Under the pieces are notes generated by a model, which did no database searches, was not told where the DNA came from, and saw nothing but the letters and a program-made list of their open reading frames with translations. The position numbers were made by a program, and so were the translations under genes. A DNA stretch of 64,000 bases. Source: Oscillospiraceae bacterium (GTDB lineage Bacteria > Bacillota > Clostridia > Oscillospirales > Oscillospiraceae). Each line of letters starts with the position of its first letter. The stretch's first letter is position 1. The stretch lies in contig JAFRER010000022.1 in NCBI GenBank assembly GCA_017434755.1, forward strand, positions 1-64,000, read 5' to 3'. Of this stretch, positions 52,795 through 63,871 are shown piece by piece.

Positions 52795-52823
52795 AATATA
52801 CATCTTTGCTTCAAATTTTTCAA
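52795..52823 (-). promoter_or_regulatory. Promoter of the cstA transcript
   Basis: TTGAAA (52818-52823), 17-bp spacer and TATATT (52795-52800) on the minus strand, about 43 bp before the first ATG. The remaining AT-rich 52824-52990 has no gene. Confidence 0.65.
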
Positions 52824-52972
52824 TAGTCTTTTTGAATTTTTTATGAACGCAAATTGTAATCTATTCACATCCTGTATATGGTTTATACGCAAAAGCATTT
52901 ACAAGCGCAACGCTTTGTATTAATATCTACCTGTCATGATAATTACAGGCTGAATTATATGAATTTCATATA

Positions 52973-53001
52973 TTAATATTTATTCACGATTTTTGTATAA
53001 T
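52973..53001 (+). promoter_or_regulatory. Candidate promoter of the rlmL-like gene
   Basis: An extended -10 box TGTATAAT with TATAAT at 52996-53001, paired with a weak -35 (TTAATA at 52973-52978) 17 bp upstream. Confidence 0.5.
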
Positions 53002-53025
53002 ATTCAACACTTTGCAGGAGCAGAA

Positions 53026-54141
53026 ATGGACTACACTTTGTGCGTACCTTGCCTTCTGGGCCTTGAGAGCCTCATTGCCGATGAGCTCAAGCGTATGGAT
53101 ATTCCGGACGTAAAATCCGAAAACGGAAGAGTGTACTTCCGCGGAGGTCCGGAGGCCGTCGCGGCGGCAAATATTGGCTTACGCTGCGGAGAGCGCGTGC
53201 TGTTGGAGGTCGGGCGCTTCGACGCGCTGAGCTTCGATGAACTGTTTGAAAAAACCAGGGCACTGCCTTGGGAGGAATTCATCCCGGCGGACGGAGCGTT
53301 CCCTGTAAAAGGCTACAGTTTGAATTCAAAGCTCTTTTCTGTATCCGACTGCCAGAAGATCATCAAGAAAGCCGTCGTTGAGCGCCTGAAAGCCCATCAC
53401 GCGGGCATTCAGTGGTTCGAGGAGAGCGGTGCCTTGTATCAGATCCAGTTTTCGATCATGAAGGACAATGTCTCCCTCTGCATCGACACATCCGGTCAGG
53501 GCCTGCACAAACGCGGATACCGTCCCGCGCACAGGGAGGCCCCGCTGAAGGAGACCATGGCCGCTTCCATGGTGAAGCTGTCTCGCTACAGGGGACGGGA
53601 GGACTTCTGCGACCCCTTCTGCGGCAGCGGGACCATCCCCATAGAGGCGGCACTGATCGCGCGGAACATTGCTCCGGGGATCAGCCGGACTTTCACCGCC
53701 ATGAGCTGGCCGCAGATCGACAGGACCGTCTGGATCCGGACAAAGGAAGCGGCGCGGGCAAAGGAGTATCAAGGCGAGTATCGTATCGCGGGCAGCGACA
53801 TCGATCCCGCCGCCATCGAGATGGCAAAGGAAAATGCCAGACGCGCCGGCGTGGCGGACATCATCCGGTTCGAAGTCGCGGATGCGACCAGATTCGACCG
53901 GAAGACGGAAAACGGCATCATCGTGACCAATCCTCCCTACGGGGAACGGATCATGGAGAAGCAGGAGGCGGAGGAACTCTACCGCGGATTCGGAAAAAGG
54001 TTCCTTGCTTCCGAAAACTGGAAACTCTATCTTCTCTCCTCCCACACGGAATTCGAGCGGACCTTCGGAAAGCCCGCCGACAAAAAGCGCAAGCTCTACA
54101 ACGGCATGATCAAATGCGACCTTTTCATGTACTTTAAATAA
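53026..54141 (+). CDS. RlmL-like THUMP-domain rRNA N2-guanine methyltransferase
   Basis: A 371-aa protein. Residues 1-55 are the ferredoxin-like N-terminal part (CVPCLLGLESLIADELKRM), about 56-160 the THUMP domain, and about 165-371 the SAM-dependent methyltransferase domain with DPFCGSGTIPIEAALI (SAM loop), GSDIDPAAIEMAKENARRAG and the catalytic NPPYGERI. Close relatives methylate 23S rRNA G2445. The start ATG at 53026 follows GGAG. The C-terminal RlmK part found in enteric RlmKL is absent, as in B. subtilis YpsC. Confidence 0.93.
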   Translation: MDYTLCVPCLLGLESLIADELKRMDIPDVKSENGRVYFRGGPEAVAAANIGLRCGERVLLEVGRFDALSFDELFEKTRALPWEEFIPADGAFPVKGYSLNSKLFSVSDCQKIIKKAVVERLKAHHAGIQWFEESGALYQIQFSIMKDNVSLCIDTSGQGLHKRGYRPAHREAPLKETMAASMVKLSRYRGREDFCDPFCGSGTIPIEAALIARNIAPGISRTFTAMSWPQIDRTVWIRTKEAARAKEYQGEYRIAGSDIDPAAIEMAKENARRAGVADIIRFEVADATRFDRKTENGIIVTNPPYGERIMEKQEAEELYRGFGKRFLASENWKLYLLSSHTEFERTFGKPADKKRKLYNGMIKCDLFMYFK

Positions 54142-54157
54142 AGGAAGGTATCGGACA

Positions 54158-55075
54158 ATGAAGCATCTGTTTATCGTGAACCCTGCTGCTGGCGGCACGG
54201 ACAGGACGGAAGAGATAAAAGCACTGGCTCAGAAGTCTTTCGAAACCCGGGAGGACGATTTCGAGGTTTACACGACCAAGGCTCCCGGCGACGCCACGGA
54301 TGAGGTCATCCGCAGAGCGGATACCGGCGAGCAAGTCCGCGTCTATTCCTGCGGCGGTGACGGCACCTTCAACGAATGCGTCAGCGGTGCGGTCGGCAGG
54401 GAGAACGTTGCGGTCTGTCCCTTCCCCTTTGGTACCGGTAATGACTTCTGCCGGATGTTCGGCGATGAGCAGTCCCTGTTCACCGATATGGACGCCGTGC
54501 TCGACGGTACGGAGCACAGCATCGACATCATTGACTGCAACGGCCGTTACAGTGTGAACCTCTGCTCGGTCGGCATCGACGCAAGGATCGGAACCAACGT
54601 GCACAAATATACTTCTTTCCCCCTTTTCCGCGGCGGTGTCGGCTACGTCATCTCCGCAATCGTGGAGGTCTTCAAAGGCATCAGCACGCACATGGTGATC
54701 CGTTCTGACAACTTCACGGCGGACGGAAAATACTCTCTCGTCTGCGCCTGCAACGGCAGGTTTTACGGCGGCGGCTTCAATCCCTCGGCCAACGCGATGC
54801 CGGACGACGGGATCCTGGATATCTACATCGTACAGGGAGTCAGCCTTATTAAGCTTGCCGGCCTGATCGGCAAATACGCCAAGGGCCGCGCTGACGAGCT
54901 GCCGAAGTACATCACCCATCTGCGCAGTGACAACGTGTCGATCGAGTTTGACGAGGAGAATGTCATCAATCTTGACGGAGAGGCCGTTTTCGCGAAGAAA
55001 GTCGACATGAAGCTGATCCCCGGAGCGGTGAAGATCGTTGTCCCGAAAGGCATGCGCTTCTTCGAAAAAACGTAA
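54158..55075 (+). CDS. Diacylglycerol kinase family lipid kinase
   Basis: A 305-aa protein of the DagK/YegS/BmrU group. It starts MKHLFIVNPAAGGTDRTEEI; the nucleotide-binding loop GGDGTFNECVSG (about 64-75), PFPFGTGNDFCRMFG (about 88-102) and NLCSVGIDARIG follow. A C-terminal beta domain has NLDGEAVFAKKVDMKLIPGA. The substrate is probably diacylglycerol or another lipid. It begins 16 bp after the methyltransferase gene on the same strand. Confidence 0.92.
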   Translation: MKHLFIVNPAAGGTDRTEEIKALAQKSFETREDDFEVYTTKAPGDATDEVIRRADTGEQVRVYSCGGDGTFNECVSGAVGRENVAVCPFPFGTGNDFCRMFGDEQSLFTDMDAVLDGTEHSIDIIDCNGRYSVNLCSVGIDARIGTNVHKYTSFPLFRGGVGYVISAIVEVFKGISTHMVIRSDNFTADGKYSLVCACNGRFYGGGFNPSANAMPDDGILDIYIVQGVSLIKLAGLIGKYAKGRADELPKYITHLRSDNVSIEFDEENVINLDGEAVFAKKVDMKLIPGAVKIVVPKGMRFFEKT

Positions 55076-55118
55076 TAAAAAATTAATAAAGTTTCTGCCG
55101 GTTTTTCCCCTCAGGGTA

Positions 55119-55181
55119 TTGCAAAAAATTTAAAATGTGCTATTATAAGCATCGTTAGCACTCAGGCTGTTTGAGTGCTAA
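55119..55181 (+). promoter_or_regulatory. groESL promoter with CIRCE operator (HrcA)
   Basis: TTGCAA (55119-55124), 16 bp, TATTAT (55141-55146), then a perfect CIRCE: TTAGCACTC (55155-55163), nine bases, GAGTGCTAA (55173-55181). The palindrome extends five to six bases further on each side (GCATCG/CGATGC). HrcA should repress at normal temperature. Confidence 0.95.
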
Positions 55182-55222
55182 CGATGCTGAAATATGTAAA
55201 AACTTTATTGGAGGTATATATG

Positions 55223-55507
55223 ATGAAACTCAGACCATTGGCTGACAGAGTAGTTCTGGTGCAGAACGCGGCGGAAGAGCGCACCTCTTCCGGCATTTTC
55301 CTCACCGCTGCAGCGCAGGAGAAGCCCGAAGTGTACCAGGTATGTGAAGTCGGCCCCGGCGGTGTCGTTGACGGCAACGAGGTGGTCATGACCGTTGAGG
55401 TCGGCCAGAAAGTGCTTGTAGGCAAGTACACCGGAACCAAGGTAAAACTGGATGATGTGGAATACACCATCGTTCGTCAGAATGACATTCTGGCGGTCAT
55501 TGAATAA
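55223..55507 (+). CDS. groES: Co-chaperonin GroES
   Basis: A 94-aa protein beginning MKLRPLADRVVLVQN, with SSGIFLTAAAQEKPEVYQV (mobile loop) and VLVGKYTGTKVKLDDVEYTIV, of normal length. ATG 55223 is eight bases after GGAGG; the adjacent ATG at 55220 is possible. It forms the lid of the GroEL chamber and is under CIRCE control, 15 bp before groEL. Confidence 0.97.
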   Translation: MKLRPLADRVVLVQNAAEERTSSGIFLTAAAQEKPEVYQVCEVGPGGVVDGNEVVMTVEVGQKVLVGKYTGTKVKLDDVEYTIVRQNDILAVIE

Positions 55508-57148
<1,641 letters not shown>

Positions 57149-57172
57149 TACGGCTGAAAACAGATAAAACAG

Positions 57173-57206
57173 AACACCGTGAGATGCTCAAACATCTCAC
57201 GGTGTT
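57173..57206. terminator. Bidirectional terminator
   Basis: A 14-bp perfect stem (57173-57186 with 57193-57206) with a 6-nt loop and TTTTCTTTTTTG after it on the plus strand separates groEL and araD. Confidence 0.88.
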
Positions 57207-57227
57207 TTCTTTTTTGTTCGCTGCCGT

Positions 57228-57917
57228 TTATGACTGCCCGTAATAGGCGTTCTTACCATGCTTCCGCAGATAATGCCGGTCCAGAAGCGCCTGCTGCATA
57301 GGGCCGCGCGAAGGATCCAGGACCATGGCGTGCCAGTCCATAAAGGCGATCTCCTCCATCACGACGGCATTGTGCACCGCGTTCATCGGATCCGTTCCCC
57401 AGGCGAAGGGGCCGTGTGAGTTCACGAGAACGCCGGGAACAGCGGCCGGATCAAGCTTAGCAAAGGTCTCAATGATGACCTTGCCGGTTTCTTTTTCGTA
57501 TTCACCGCGGATCTCTTCATCTGTCATCGGCCGGGTACAGGGGATCTCGCCGTAGAAATAATCCGCATGCGTCGTACCCATGGCAGGGATACCGCGTCCC
57601 GCCTGAGCAAATGTCGTTGCCCAGCGGGAATGGGTGTGGACGATGCCTCCGCAATCCGGAAAAGCCTTGTATAGTTCAGCATGCGTTGCCGTATCGCTGG
57701 AGGGTTTCCATTTTCCCTCCACGACTTTACCCTCGAGATCCGTTACCACCATGTCTTCCGGACGCATTCCGCTGTAGGAAACACCGGACGGTTTGATCAC
57801 CATCAGGCCGCTCTTCCGGTCGATCCCGCTGACGTTGCCCCAGGTAAAGGTGACCAGCTCATACTTCGGCAGGAGCAGGTTCGCAGCACAGACGAGTTCT
57901 TTCAGCTCCTCCAGCAT
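57228..57917 (-). CDS. araD: L-ribulose-5-phosphate 4-epimerase
   Basis: A 229-aa class II aldolase-fold enzyme converting L-ribulose 5-phosphate to D-xylulose 5-phosphate. [36 protein letters not shown] (zinc His residues) and [16 protein letters not shown], then [10 protein letters not shown], match AraD rather than fuculose aldolase. The ATG at 57917 follows GGAGG and overlaps the kinase stop region. It is the last gene of the sugar operon. Confidence 0.95.
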   Translation of the reverse strand: MLEELKELVCAANLLLPKYELVTFTWGNVSGIDRKSGLMVIKPSGVSYSGMRPEDMVVTDLEGKVVEGKWKPSSDTATHAELYKAFPDCGGIVHTHSRWATTFAQAGRGIPAMGTTHADYFYGEIPCTRPMTDEEIRGEYEKETGKVIIETFAKLDPAAVPGVLVNSHGPFAWGTDPMNAVHNAVVMEEIAFMDWHAMVLDPSRGPMQQALLDRHYLRKHGKNAYYGQS

Positions 57918-57918
57918 A

Positions 57919-59475
57919 TCAGAGTACCTCCACCGCACAGCGTTCCATCGGAAGCGCGCTCCTATAGCGTTTCAGGAATGTATTGAAGCCCTTTATATCC
58001 TCTTCCGCAGCCATCAGTGTGGAGGACTTTGCTTCGGAGAAGACCCTGTTATCCAGATAGTCCGGAAGGCTTTCTCCCTCATGCTTCCACAGCATATAGG
58101 CGGCAAGCAGAGCCATGCCATAGGGGCCGCCCTCGCCTGCTGTTTCCATCACAGATACAGGCGCGCCGACGGCGGCGGAAAGCATTCTCTGTCCGACCTC
58201 CGGCGTCTTGAAGAAGCCTCCGTGGCCGTACAGCCGGTCGATCTCCACATGCTCACTCTGCGTGAGGATGTCCAGCCCGATCTTCAATGTCGCAAGCGCA
58301 GAAAGCAGATGGGTGCGCATGAAGTTTGCCAAGGTAAACCGTGCGTTCGGCAAACGGGCAAAGACCGGACGGCCCTCGTCCAGATCCGTGACGCCTTCCC
58401 CGGAGAAGTAGTTGAAACTCAACAGCCCGCCGCAGTCCGTATCGCCTTCGAGCGCCTTTCGGAAGAGCGCGATGAACAGTTCTTTCTTGCTCTTTTCCAC
58501 GCCCATCAGTCCGCAGAATTCCCAGAAAAGGCCGACCCAGGCGTTGATATCACTGGTGCAGTTGTTGCAGTGCACCATGGCAACAGGCAGTCCGTCCGGC
58601 GTGGTCACCATGTCGATCTCCCTGTGAACGCCAAGCTCTTTGTCCGTGACGATCATGGCAAAATCCGAAGTCCCCGCGCTGACGTTTCCGGTGCGGACCC
58701 GTACCGAATTCGTGGCCGCCATGCCGGTGCCCGCATCGCCCTCGCAGGGCGCCACGGGGATACCGGGCTGCAGCATTCCGCCGGGATCGAGAAACAGCGC
58801 CCCCTCGGGAGTCAGCACTCCGGCATTTGCCCCGGCGGGCAGGACCTTCGGCAGAATGGTGCGAAGGTCCATACCGGTCAGATCGCGGAACTTCCGGACC
58901 ATGTCCTCATCGTAATCGAGCGCAGCGCTGTCGATCGGAAACATGCCGCTCGCTTCGCCCACGCCCATCCGCTTCTCTCCGGTAAGACGCCAATGGATAT
59001 AGCCTGCCAGGGTGGTAAGATAGTCTATATCCTTCACGTGCTCTTCACCATTCAGAATGGCCTGGTACAGATGCGCGATGCTCCAGCGCTGAGGGATGTT
59101 GAAGGCAAAGAGCGCCGTCAGCTTTTCCGCGGCTTCGCCGGTGATGGTGTTGCGCCAGGTGCGAAACTCCGCCAGCTGCCTTCCGTCCTTGTCGAAGGGA
59201 AGATAGCCGTGCATCATCGCGGAGACACCGATCGCTCCGACCGTCGTCAGTTCCGTATCAAATTTTGCCTTGACGTCCGCTTTCAGATCGGCAAAGCAGG
59301 TCCGGAGTCCGTTATGGACATCCTCGAGGGAGTATGTCCATATTCCGTTTACCAGCTGGTTTTCCCATTCAAAATCGCCCGAGGCGATGGGAACATGGTT
59401 CTCATCGATGAGAACCGCCTTGATCCGGGTGGAACCGAGCTCGATCCCAAGCGCGGTCTTTTTCAGGTCGATCAT
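57919..59475 (-). CDS. FGGY-family carbohydrate kinase, probable ribulokinase
   Basis: A 518-aa kinase. The N-terminus [20 protein letters not shown] is the ATPase phosphate-1 motif; [16 protein letters not shown] and [10 protein letters not shown] follow; [16 protein letters not shown] is phosphate-2 and [17 protein letters not shown] with [17 protein letters not shown] the adenosine site. Neighbours (isomerase, L-ribulose-5-phosphate epimerase) point to L-ribulose as substrate, though it is not a close match by eye to standard AraB. The ATG at 59475 overlaps the isomerase stop by 4 bp. Confidence 0.9.
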   Translation of the reverse strand: MIDLKKTALGIELGSTRIKAVLIDENHVPIASGDFEWENQLVNGIWTYSLEDVHNGLRTCFADLKADVKAKFDTELTTVGAIGVSAMMHGYLPFDKDGRQLAEFRTWRNTITGEAAEKLTALFAFNIPQRWSIAHLYQAILNGEEHVKDIDYLTTLAGYIHWRLTGEKRMGVGEASGMFPIDSAALDYDEDMVRKFRDLTGMDLRTILPKVLPAGANAGVLTPEGALFLDPGGMLQPGIPVAPCEGDAGTGMAATNSVRVRTGNVSAGTSDFAMIVTDKELGVHREIDMVTTPDGLPVAMVHCNNCTSDINAWVGLFWEFCGLMGVEKSKKELFIALFRKALEGDTDCGGLLSFNYFSGEGVTDLDEGRPVFARLPNARFTLANFMRTHLLSALATLKIGLDILTQSEHVEIDRLYGHGGFFKTPEVGQRMLSAAVGAPVSVMETAGEGGPYGMALLAAYMLWKHEGESLPDYLDNRVFSEAKSSTLMAAEEDIKGFNTFLKRYRSALPMERCAVEVL

Positions 59476-60947
59476 GCGAAAGGGTTCTCCGTGGGATACG
59501 GCAGGCACTTGGGCTGGTTGTATCCGATGTCCTTTACGCCGAGGAACTTGAACACCTCAAAGAGTGCCTTGCCGTGATGGCCGAAGGCAACGGCACCGTG
59601 GTGCGGGAAGCGTTTCTGGATCAGTACGTGCCGGTAGAAGCGGCCCATCTCCTGGATGGCGAACACGCCGATCCCGCCGAAGCTCGTGGTTGCAACGGGC
59701 AGCACTTCGCCCTCAGCGATGTAGGAACGGAGCACACCCTCACTGTCGCACTGGAGACGGAAGAAGGTGATCTCTCCGGGAGCGATGTCACCCTCAAGGG
59801 TGCCGCGGGTGAAGTCAGGCTCGCTTCCTTCCGGCTCGAGCAGACGGTGCTGGATGAGCTGATACTTGACGGCGCGGTCGGCGCACATCTTGCAGCTGGG
59901 GGTGTTGCCGCAGTGGAAGCCCATGAAGGTATCGGTCAGGGCGTAATCGTACTTGCCCTTGATCTCGCTCTCCCACATCTTTGCGGGGACGGAGTTGTTG
60001 ATATCGAGGATAGTCACCGCATCGCCGGAGACGCAGGCGCCGATGTATTCGCTGAGGGCGCCGTAGATGTCGACCTCGCAGCTCACGGGGATGCCGCGTG
60101 CGGCAAGACGAGAGTTGACGTAGCAGGGCTCAAAGCCGAACTGTTCGGGGAAGGCCGGCCAGCACTTGTCCGCAAAAGCGACATATTTGCGCGCGCCCTT
60201 GTGTCCCTCCGCCCAGTCGAGGAGCGTGAGTTCAAACTGTGCCATGCGCTCGAGCATATCCGGGAAGTATCTGCCTTCGCCCATCTCGGCCGCCATATCG
60301 GCGCAGACCTCCTGGATCCGCGGGTCGCCCTTGTGGGCTTTGTAGCTTACGAGAAGATCGAGCTCGGAGTTCTCCTCCACCTCGATGCCCAGCTCATAGA
60401 GGCCCTTGATGGGCGCGTTGCAGGCAAAGAAGTCCTGCGGACGAGGGCCGAAGGTGATGATCTTCAGATTCTGCACGCCGATGATCGCACGGGCGATGGG
60501 ATAAAACTCCTTGATCTTCTGACCGAGCTCCTCCGCGGAACCGACAGGATACTCGGGAATGTAGCCCTTGAGATGGCGCATGCCCAGGTTGTAGGAGCAG
60601 TTGAGCATGCCGCAGTAGGCGTCGCCGCGGCCGTTGATCAGGTCGCCGTCCCCTTCCGCGGCCGCTACGAACATGCAGGGGCCGTCAAAGTATTTGGCGA
60701 TCAGCGTCTCGGGCGTTTCAGGGCCGAAGTTGCCGAGGAAAACCACAAGCGCGTTGCATCCGGCCGCTTTCACATCATCCACGGCCTTGAGCATATCGCT
60801 CTCATTCTCCACGGTAACGGGGCACTCGTAAATATTGCCGCCGCAGACCCTGACAATGGCTTCACGGCGAGCGATGGACAGTCCGATGGGGAAGCAGTCT
60901 CTGGATACGGCAATGATGCCGAGTTTTACTTCGGGAATATTGTTCAT
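59472..60947 (-). CDS. L-fucose/L-arabinose isomerase-family protein
   Basis: A 491-aa aldose-ketose isomerase of the FucI/AraA fold. [48 protein letters not shown] sequence, [30 protein letters not shown] and [18 protein letters not shown] are seen, with conserved acidic and His residues for Mn2+. It is not the standard araA sequence. With ribulokinase and araD downstream it probably makes L-ribulose from L-arabinose, but related aldoses are possible. The ATG follows AAGGAGG and overlaps the DUF4867 stop by one base. Confidence 0.88.
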   Translation of the reverse strand: MNNIPEVKLGIIAVSRDCFPIGLSIARREAIVRVCGGNIYECPVTVENESDMLKAVDDVKAAGCNALVVFLGNFGPETPETLIAKYFDGPCMFVAAAEGDGDLINGRGDAYCGMLNCSYNLGMRHLKGYIPEYPVGSAEELGQKIKEFYPIARAIIGVQNLKIITFGPRPQDFFACNAPIKGLYELGIEVEENSELDLLVSYKAHKGDPRIQEVCADMAAEMGEGRYFPDMLERMAQFELTLLDWAEGHKGARKYVAFADKCWPAFPEQFGFEPCYVNSRLAARGIPVSCEVDIYGALSEYIGACVSGDAVTILDINNSVPAKMWESEIKGKYDYALTDTFMGFHCGNTPSCKMCADRAVKYQLIQHRLLEPEGSEPDFTRGTLEGDIAPGEITFFRLQCDSEGVLRSYIAEGEVLPVATTSFGGIGVFAIQEMGRFYRHVLIQKRFPHHGAVAFGHHGKALFEVFKFLGVKDIGYNQPKCLPYPTENPFA

Positions 60948-61582
60948 TATATTTCCTCCTTAATATCTATGTTTTCACCGGTAAGACCGATATATGCGCC
61001 TTTTGATGCCTCGGACGAATCCCTGTGGGCAAGAAGCCACTTGTTGCGCGCCCAGAGCCGGCGGTCTTCTTCATTCTGCGGCTCGATGACGGGCATCTCC
61101 GTATTCGTCCCCTTCGGCAGGGCAACCGCCACACGGAATCCCTCCGCGGCGCTGACGTGGCAGGGGGCGTAGTGCAAAGCGGTGGCATAGACCTCCACCA
61201 CTGCTCCCGCAGGTGCGCGGAAGGCCTTCACCTTTGCGGTATCCAGCTTCCCGTTCTCGATGTCGTCCTCACACGCAAGAAGGAGGACAAAATCGCCCGT
61301 GCCGATGTTGATCTCACTGTCCCTGTGGTATTCGAGGCAGTTGAGTTTTGTGTTGTGACCCCAGCACATGCCGAGCTGGAGCGGCATTCCGCCGTATGCG
61401 CGGTCGCGCAGCAGAGGAAAGATCCCGCAGTCTTCCAGTGAGCGGATAGATGCCTCATAGGCTGTTCCGGTCTCCGGGAGAGGGATGGCCAGCATCGCTT
61501 CCTGAAGCTCCTTCGTGTCATAGCCATCCAGAACCTTGCCGTATGGCCGGAATTCGGGATCATAGACAGAGAAAATTTTCAA
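60947..61582 (-). CDS. DUF4867 family protein
   Basis: A 211-aa protein of the DUF4867 family, recognised by FSVYDPEFRPYGKVLDGYD, MPLQLGMCWGHNTKLNCLEYH and INIGTGDFVLLLACEDDI, with a later FRAPAGAVVEVYATALHYAPCHV typical of a cupin-like barrel with His residues. It starts with TTG at 61582, ten bases after AAGGAG. Its coupling to the isomerase gene suggests a role in sugar handling, such as an isomerase or mutarotase step; unproven. Confidence 0.82.
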   Translation of the reverse strand: MKIFSVYDPEFRPYGKVLDGYDTKELQEAMLAIPLPETGTAYEASIRSLEDCGIFPLLRDRAYGGMPLQLGMCWGHNTKLNCLEYHRDSEINIGTGDFVLLLACEDDIENGKLDTAKVKAFRAPAGAVVEVYATALHYAPCHVSAAEGFRVAVALPKGTNTEMPVIEPQNEEDRRLWARNKWLLAHRDSSEASKGAYIGLTGENIDIKEEI

Positions 61583-61664
61583 ATCCTTTCATCTCCTTGA
61601 ACAGGGTTTTTTGTAGGGTAAGTGTATTGTATGGCAGATCGTCGCGGGATGCAAGTGCGATCCG

Positions 61665-62792
61665 TCACGAAGATCCGCTTTGCGCAGCCGGGTCTTCCGT
61701 CTTTTTCTTTTTGCCGTCCGGACCCTTTCTCTTTCTGCTCCCGCTGCGGTTTTTCCGCATCAGGACAACGCTCTGCAGCAGGATGAAGAAGCTCAGCATC
61801 GCTCCGTTGGCCATTTCCTGCCACCAGGAAGCGTTCAGGGGGCTGAGGGCAATGATCTTCTGAATCGTGGCAAGGATCATAGTACCGAAGAAGGTCCCGA
61901 TCACGCCGCCGACGCCGCCGGTGAGCAGTGTGCCTCCTATGATGGAGGAGGCGATGGCGTCCATCTCGCTGCGCATGGCCACGCTGGCGTTGCCTGCGGG
62001 CTTGTGCATCAGGAAGACGAAGCCTGCCAGACCGCTCAGCAGTCCGCTGATCACATAGCTCCAAAAGATCGTGTTTTTCACGTTTATTCCGAGCATCAGG
62101 GCGCTCTGCCGGTTGCCGCCGACCGCGTAGATGCCTCTGCCGAGCTTCGTGTAGCGAAGCAGGAGGAACATCAGAAAGACGACCGCCACCGCGACAACTG
62201 CCCCGATCTCGATCTTGGCCGGGATAAGATTGCCGTTCTGAGCAACATAGCCGAGCCAGGAGATTTTAAGTTTCGTGCTGACAAGGGCCAGAAATCCTTC
62301 GTTCGTCACCTTGACAGGATTCACGGAGAGGATCGTGGTCAGGCCCCGGGCAAGGAACATGCCCGCAAGCGTAACGATAAACGGCTGGATCTCAAGATGA
62401 CTGACAAGAAAGCCCTGCAGAAGTCCGAATCCAAGCCCGATTCCGAGCGCGAGCAGGAATGTGAGAAGGATGCTGAGAAAAGCGCTTTCGATCCCGTTGT
62501 TGTTCAGGAACAGCGCACAGCTCATGACGGTCAGCCCGATCACACCGCCGACGCTTATGTTGATGCCGCCGCCGATCATGACAATCGTCAGGGCACAGGA
62601 GATGATGATGAGCGCCGCGTTATCATTGAGCAGATCAAAGATCATTTGCGGCTTCAGGAAGCCGCCGCCGAGCGTGAGCATGGCTCCGATATACATGGCA
62701 GCAAAAATCCCTATGCTGATGAACATCAGCATCTGGGTATCGGTCAGCGGTTCACGCCGACCGAGCGCAAAGCCTTTCCGTTTCTCTTTCAT
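61665..62792 (-). CDS. Sugar ABC transporter permease
   Basis: A 375-aa membrane protein of the ribose/galactose-type permease family (BPD_transp_2), with about nine to ten helices. NISVGGVIGLTVMSCALF, QPFIVTLAGMFLARGLTTIL and YAVGGNRQSALMLGINV are typical, and GGTLLTGGVGGVIGTFFG near 300 is the loop contacting the ATPase. The start MKEKRKGFALG at 62792 follows GAGGGG, five bases after the stop of the other permease. It has a basic C-terminal tail. Confidence 0.93.
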   Translation of the reverse strand: MKEKRKGFALGRREPLTDTQMLMFISIGIFAAMYIGAMLTLGGGFLKPQMIFDLLNDNAALIIISCALTIVMIGGGINISVGGVIGLTVMSCALFLNNNGIESAFLSILLTFLLALGIGLGFGLLQGFLVSHLEIQPFIVTLAGMFLARGLTTILSVNPVKVTNEGFLALVSTKLKISWLGYVAQNGNLIPAKIEIGAVVAVAVVFLMFLLLRYTKLGRGIYAVGGNRQSALMLGINVKNTIFWSYVISGLLSGLAGFVFLMHKPAGNASVAMRSEMDAIASSIIGGTLLTGGVGGVIGTFFGTMILATIQKIIALSPLNASWWQEMANGAMLSFFILLQSVVLMRKNRSGSRKRKGPDGKKKKTEDPAAQSGSS

Positions 62793-62797
62793 TCCGC

Positions 62798-63871
62798 TCA
62801 CCCCTCTTTCTCCGCGCCTTCCGGCACAGGGACGGGGCGCAGTCGTTTCCAAAGGGCGGTAAGCTTGTTTTTGACCACCGGAGAACCGGCGACCACGATG
62901 ATGATGATCACGATCGCCTTATACGCCTTGACGTTCACAGGCGCCACATTCATGGCATACAGCGTGGTGGTGAGCATCTGGATAATGTATGCGCCCAGGA
63001 TGCTTCCGCTCAGCTTGAAGCGCCCGCCGCCGAGACTGTTGCCGCCAATGGCGACTGCAAGGATCGCATCCATTTCGATGTCCACCAGCAGGGTCTTGTG
63101 ATTGAGCTGACCCAGGCGGCATACGCCTATCAGGCTGGCTACGGACACGCAGACGCCCAGCAGGATGAAACATATCAGTTTGATCATGATCGGGTTCATT
63201 CCGTTGAGTCTGGCCGCTCCCTGGTTGATACCGACCGATTGGATATAAAGGCGGAGGCTTGTAAATTTAAAAATCAGAAACAGCAGCAGCCCTACAAGTA
63301 TCACTGCAAATATGGGAGTCGGGACGGGTATGCCCGGAATCGTCTTGCCAATTGAACTGATGATGCTGCTTTTCAGCTGCGGCGTGGCGTCGCCGTTGAT
63401 CCAGTAGGCGATCGAGCGCGCGCAGGAATAGAGGATCAGCGTCGCGATCATCGGCTGTATCTTGAACACAGCCACCAGCGTGCCGTTGAAAAGTTTGAAG
63501 ACTATGGTCGCAAGACAGCAGAGCACAAACGCAAGGATCACGCTGCCGATCGTAATGGCACCCATCCCCTGCAGGACCTTGACAAACACGGCGCCGGCGA
63601 TCGCTCCGACCGCGCCGACCGAGATGTCCTGCCCGCCGCAGGCCGCGGTGACCAGTGTCATGCCCATGGCGATGATCGCCAGTTCGCTCGCGCTGTCTAT
63701 AATGCTGATCAGGTTGCCGGTCAGTACGATATTCCCGGCGTTGTTAACGCGCATGCCGATCGAGAAAAAGCTTATGTCACGGAAGATGTTGAACACGATC
63801 AGAATGCCCAGCGCCACCAGCGGGATCAGCAGCTGACCGAGTCCGGAGGAAGTTTTTCTGTTCTGTTTCAT
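62798..63871 (-). CDS. Sugar ABC transporter permease
   Basis: A 357-aa permease of the same family: MTLVTAACGGQDISVGAVGAI, FKIQPMIATLILYSCARSIA, SVGINQGAARLNGMNP and IGGNSLGGGRFKLSGSILGA. Two different permease subunits in tandem resemble the YtfT/YjfF (galactofuranose) type layout, in which a heterodimer forms the channel. It overlaps the ATPase gene stop by 4 bp. Confidence 0.93.
   Translation of the reverse strand: MKQNRKTSSGLGQLLIPLVALGILIVFNIFRDISFFSIGMRVNNAGNIVLTGNLISIIDSASELAIIAMGMTLVTAACGGQDISVGAVGAIAGAVFVKVLQGMGAITIGSVILAFVLCCLATIVFKLFNGTLVAVFKIQPMIATLILYSCARSIAYWINGDATPQLKSSIISSIGKTIPGIPVPTPIFAVILVGLLLFLIFKFTSLRLYIQSVGINQGAARLNGMNPIMIKLICFILLGVCVSVASLIGVCRLGQLNHKTLLVDIEMDAILAVAIGGNSLGGGRFKLSGSILGAYIIQMLTTTLYAMNVAPVNVKAYKAIVIIIIVVAGSPVVKNKLTALWKRLRPVPVPEGAEKEG

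Noticed and set aside
57793..59577. A 594-codon plus-strand frame opposite the FGGY kinase
   Set aside because: Antisense to a gene with complete kinase motifs; no domain in the translation.
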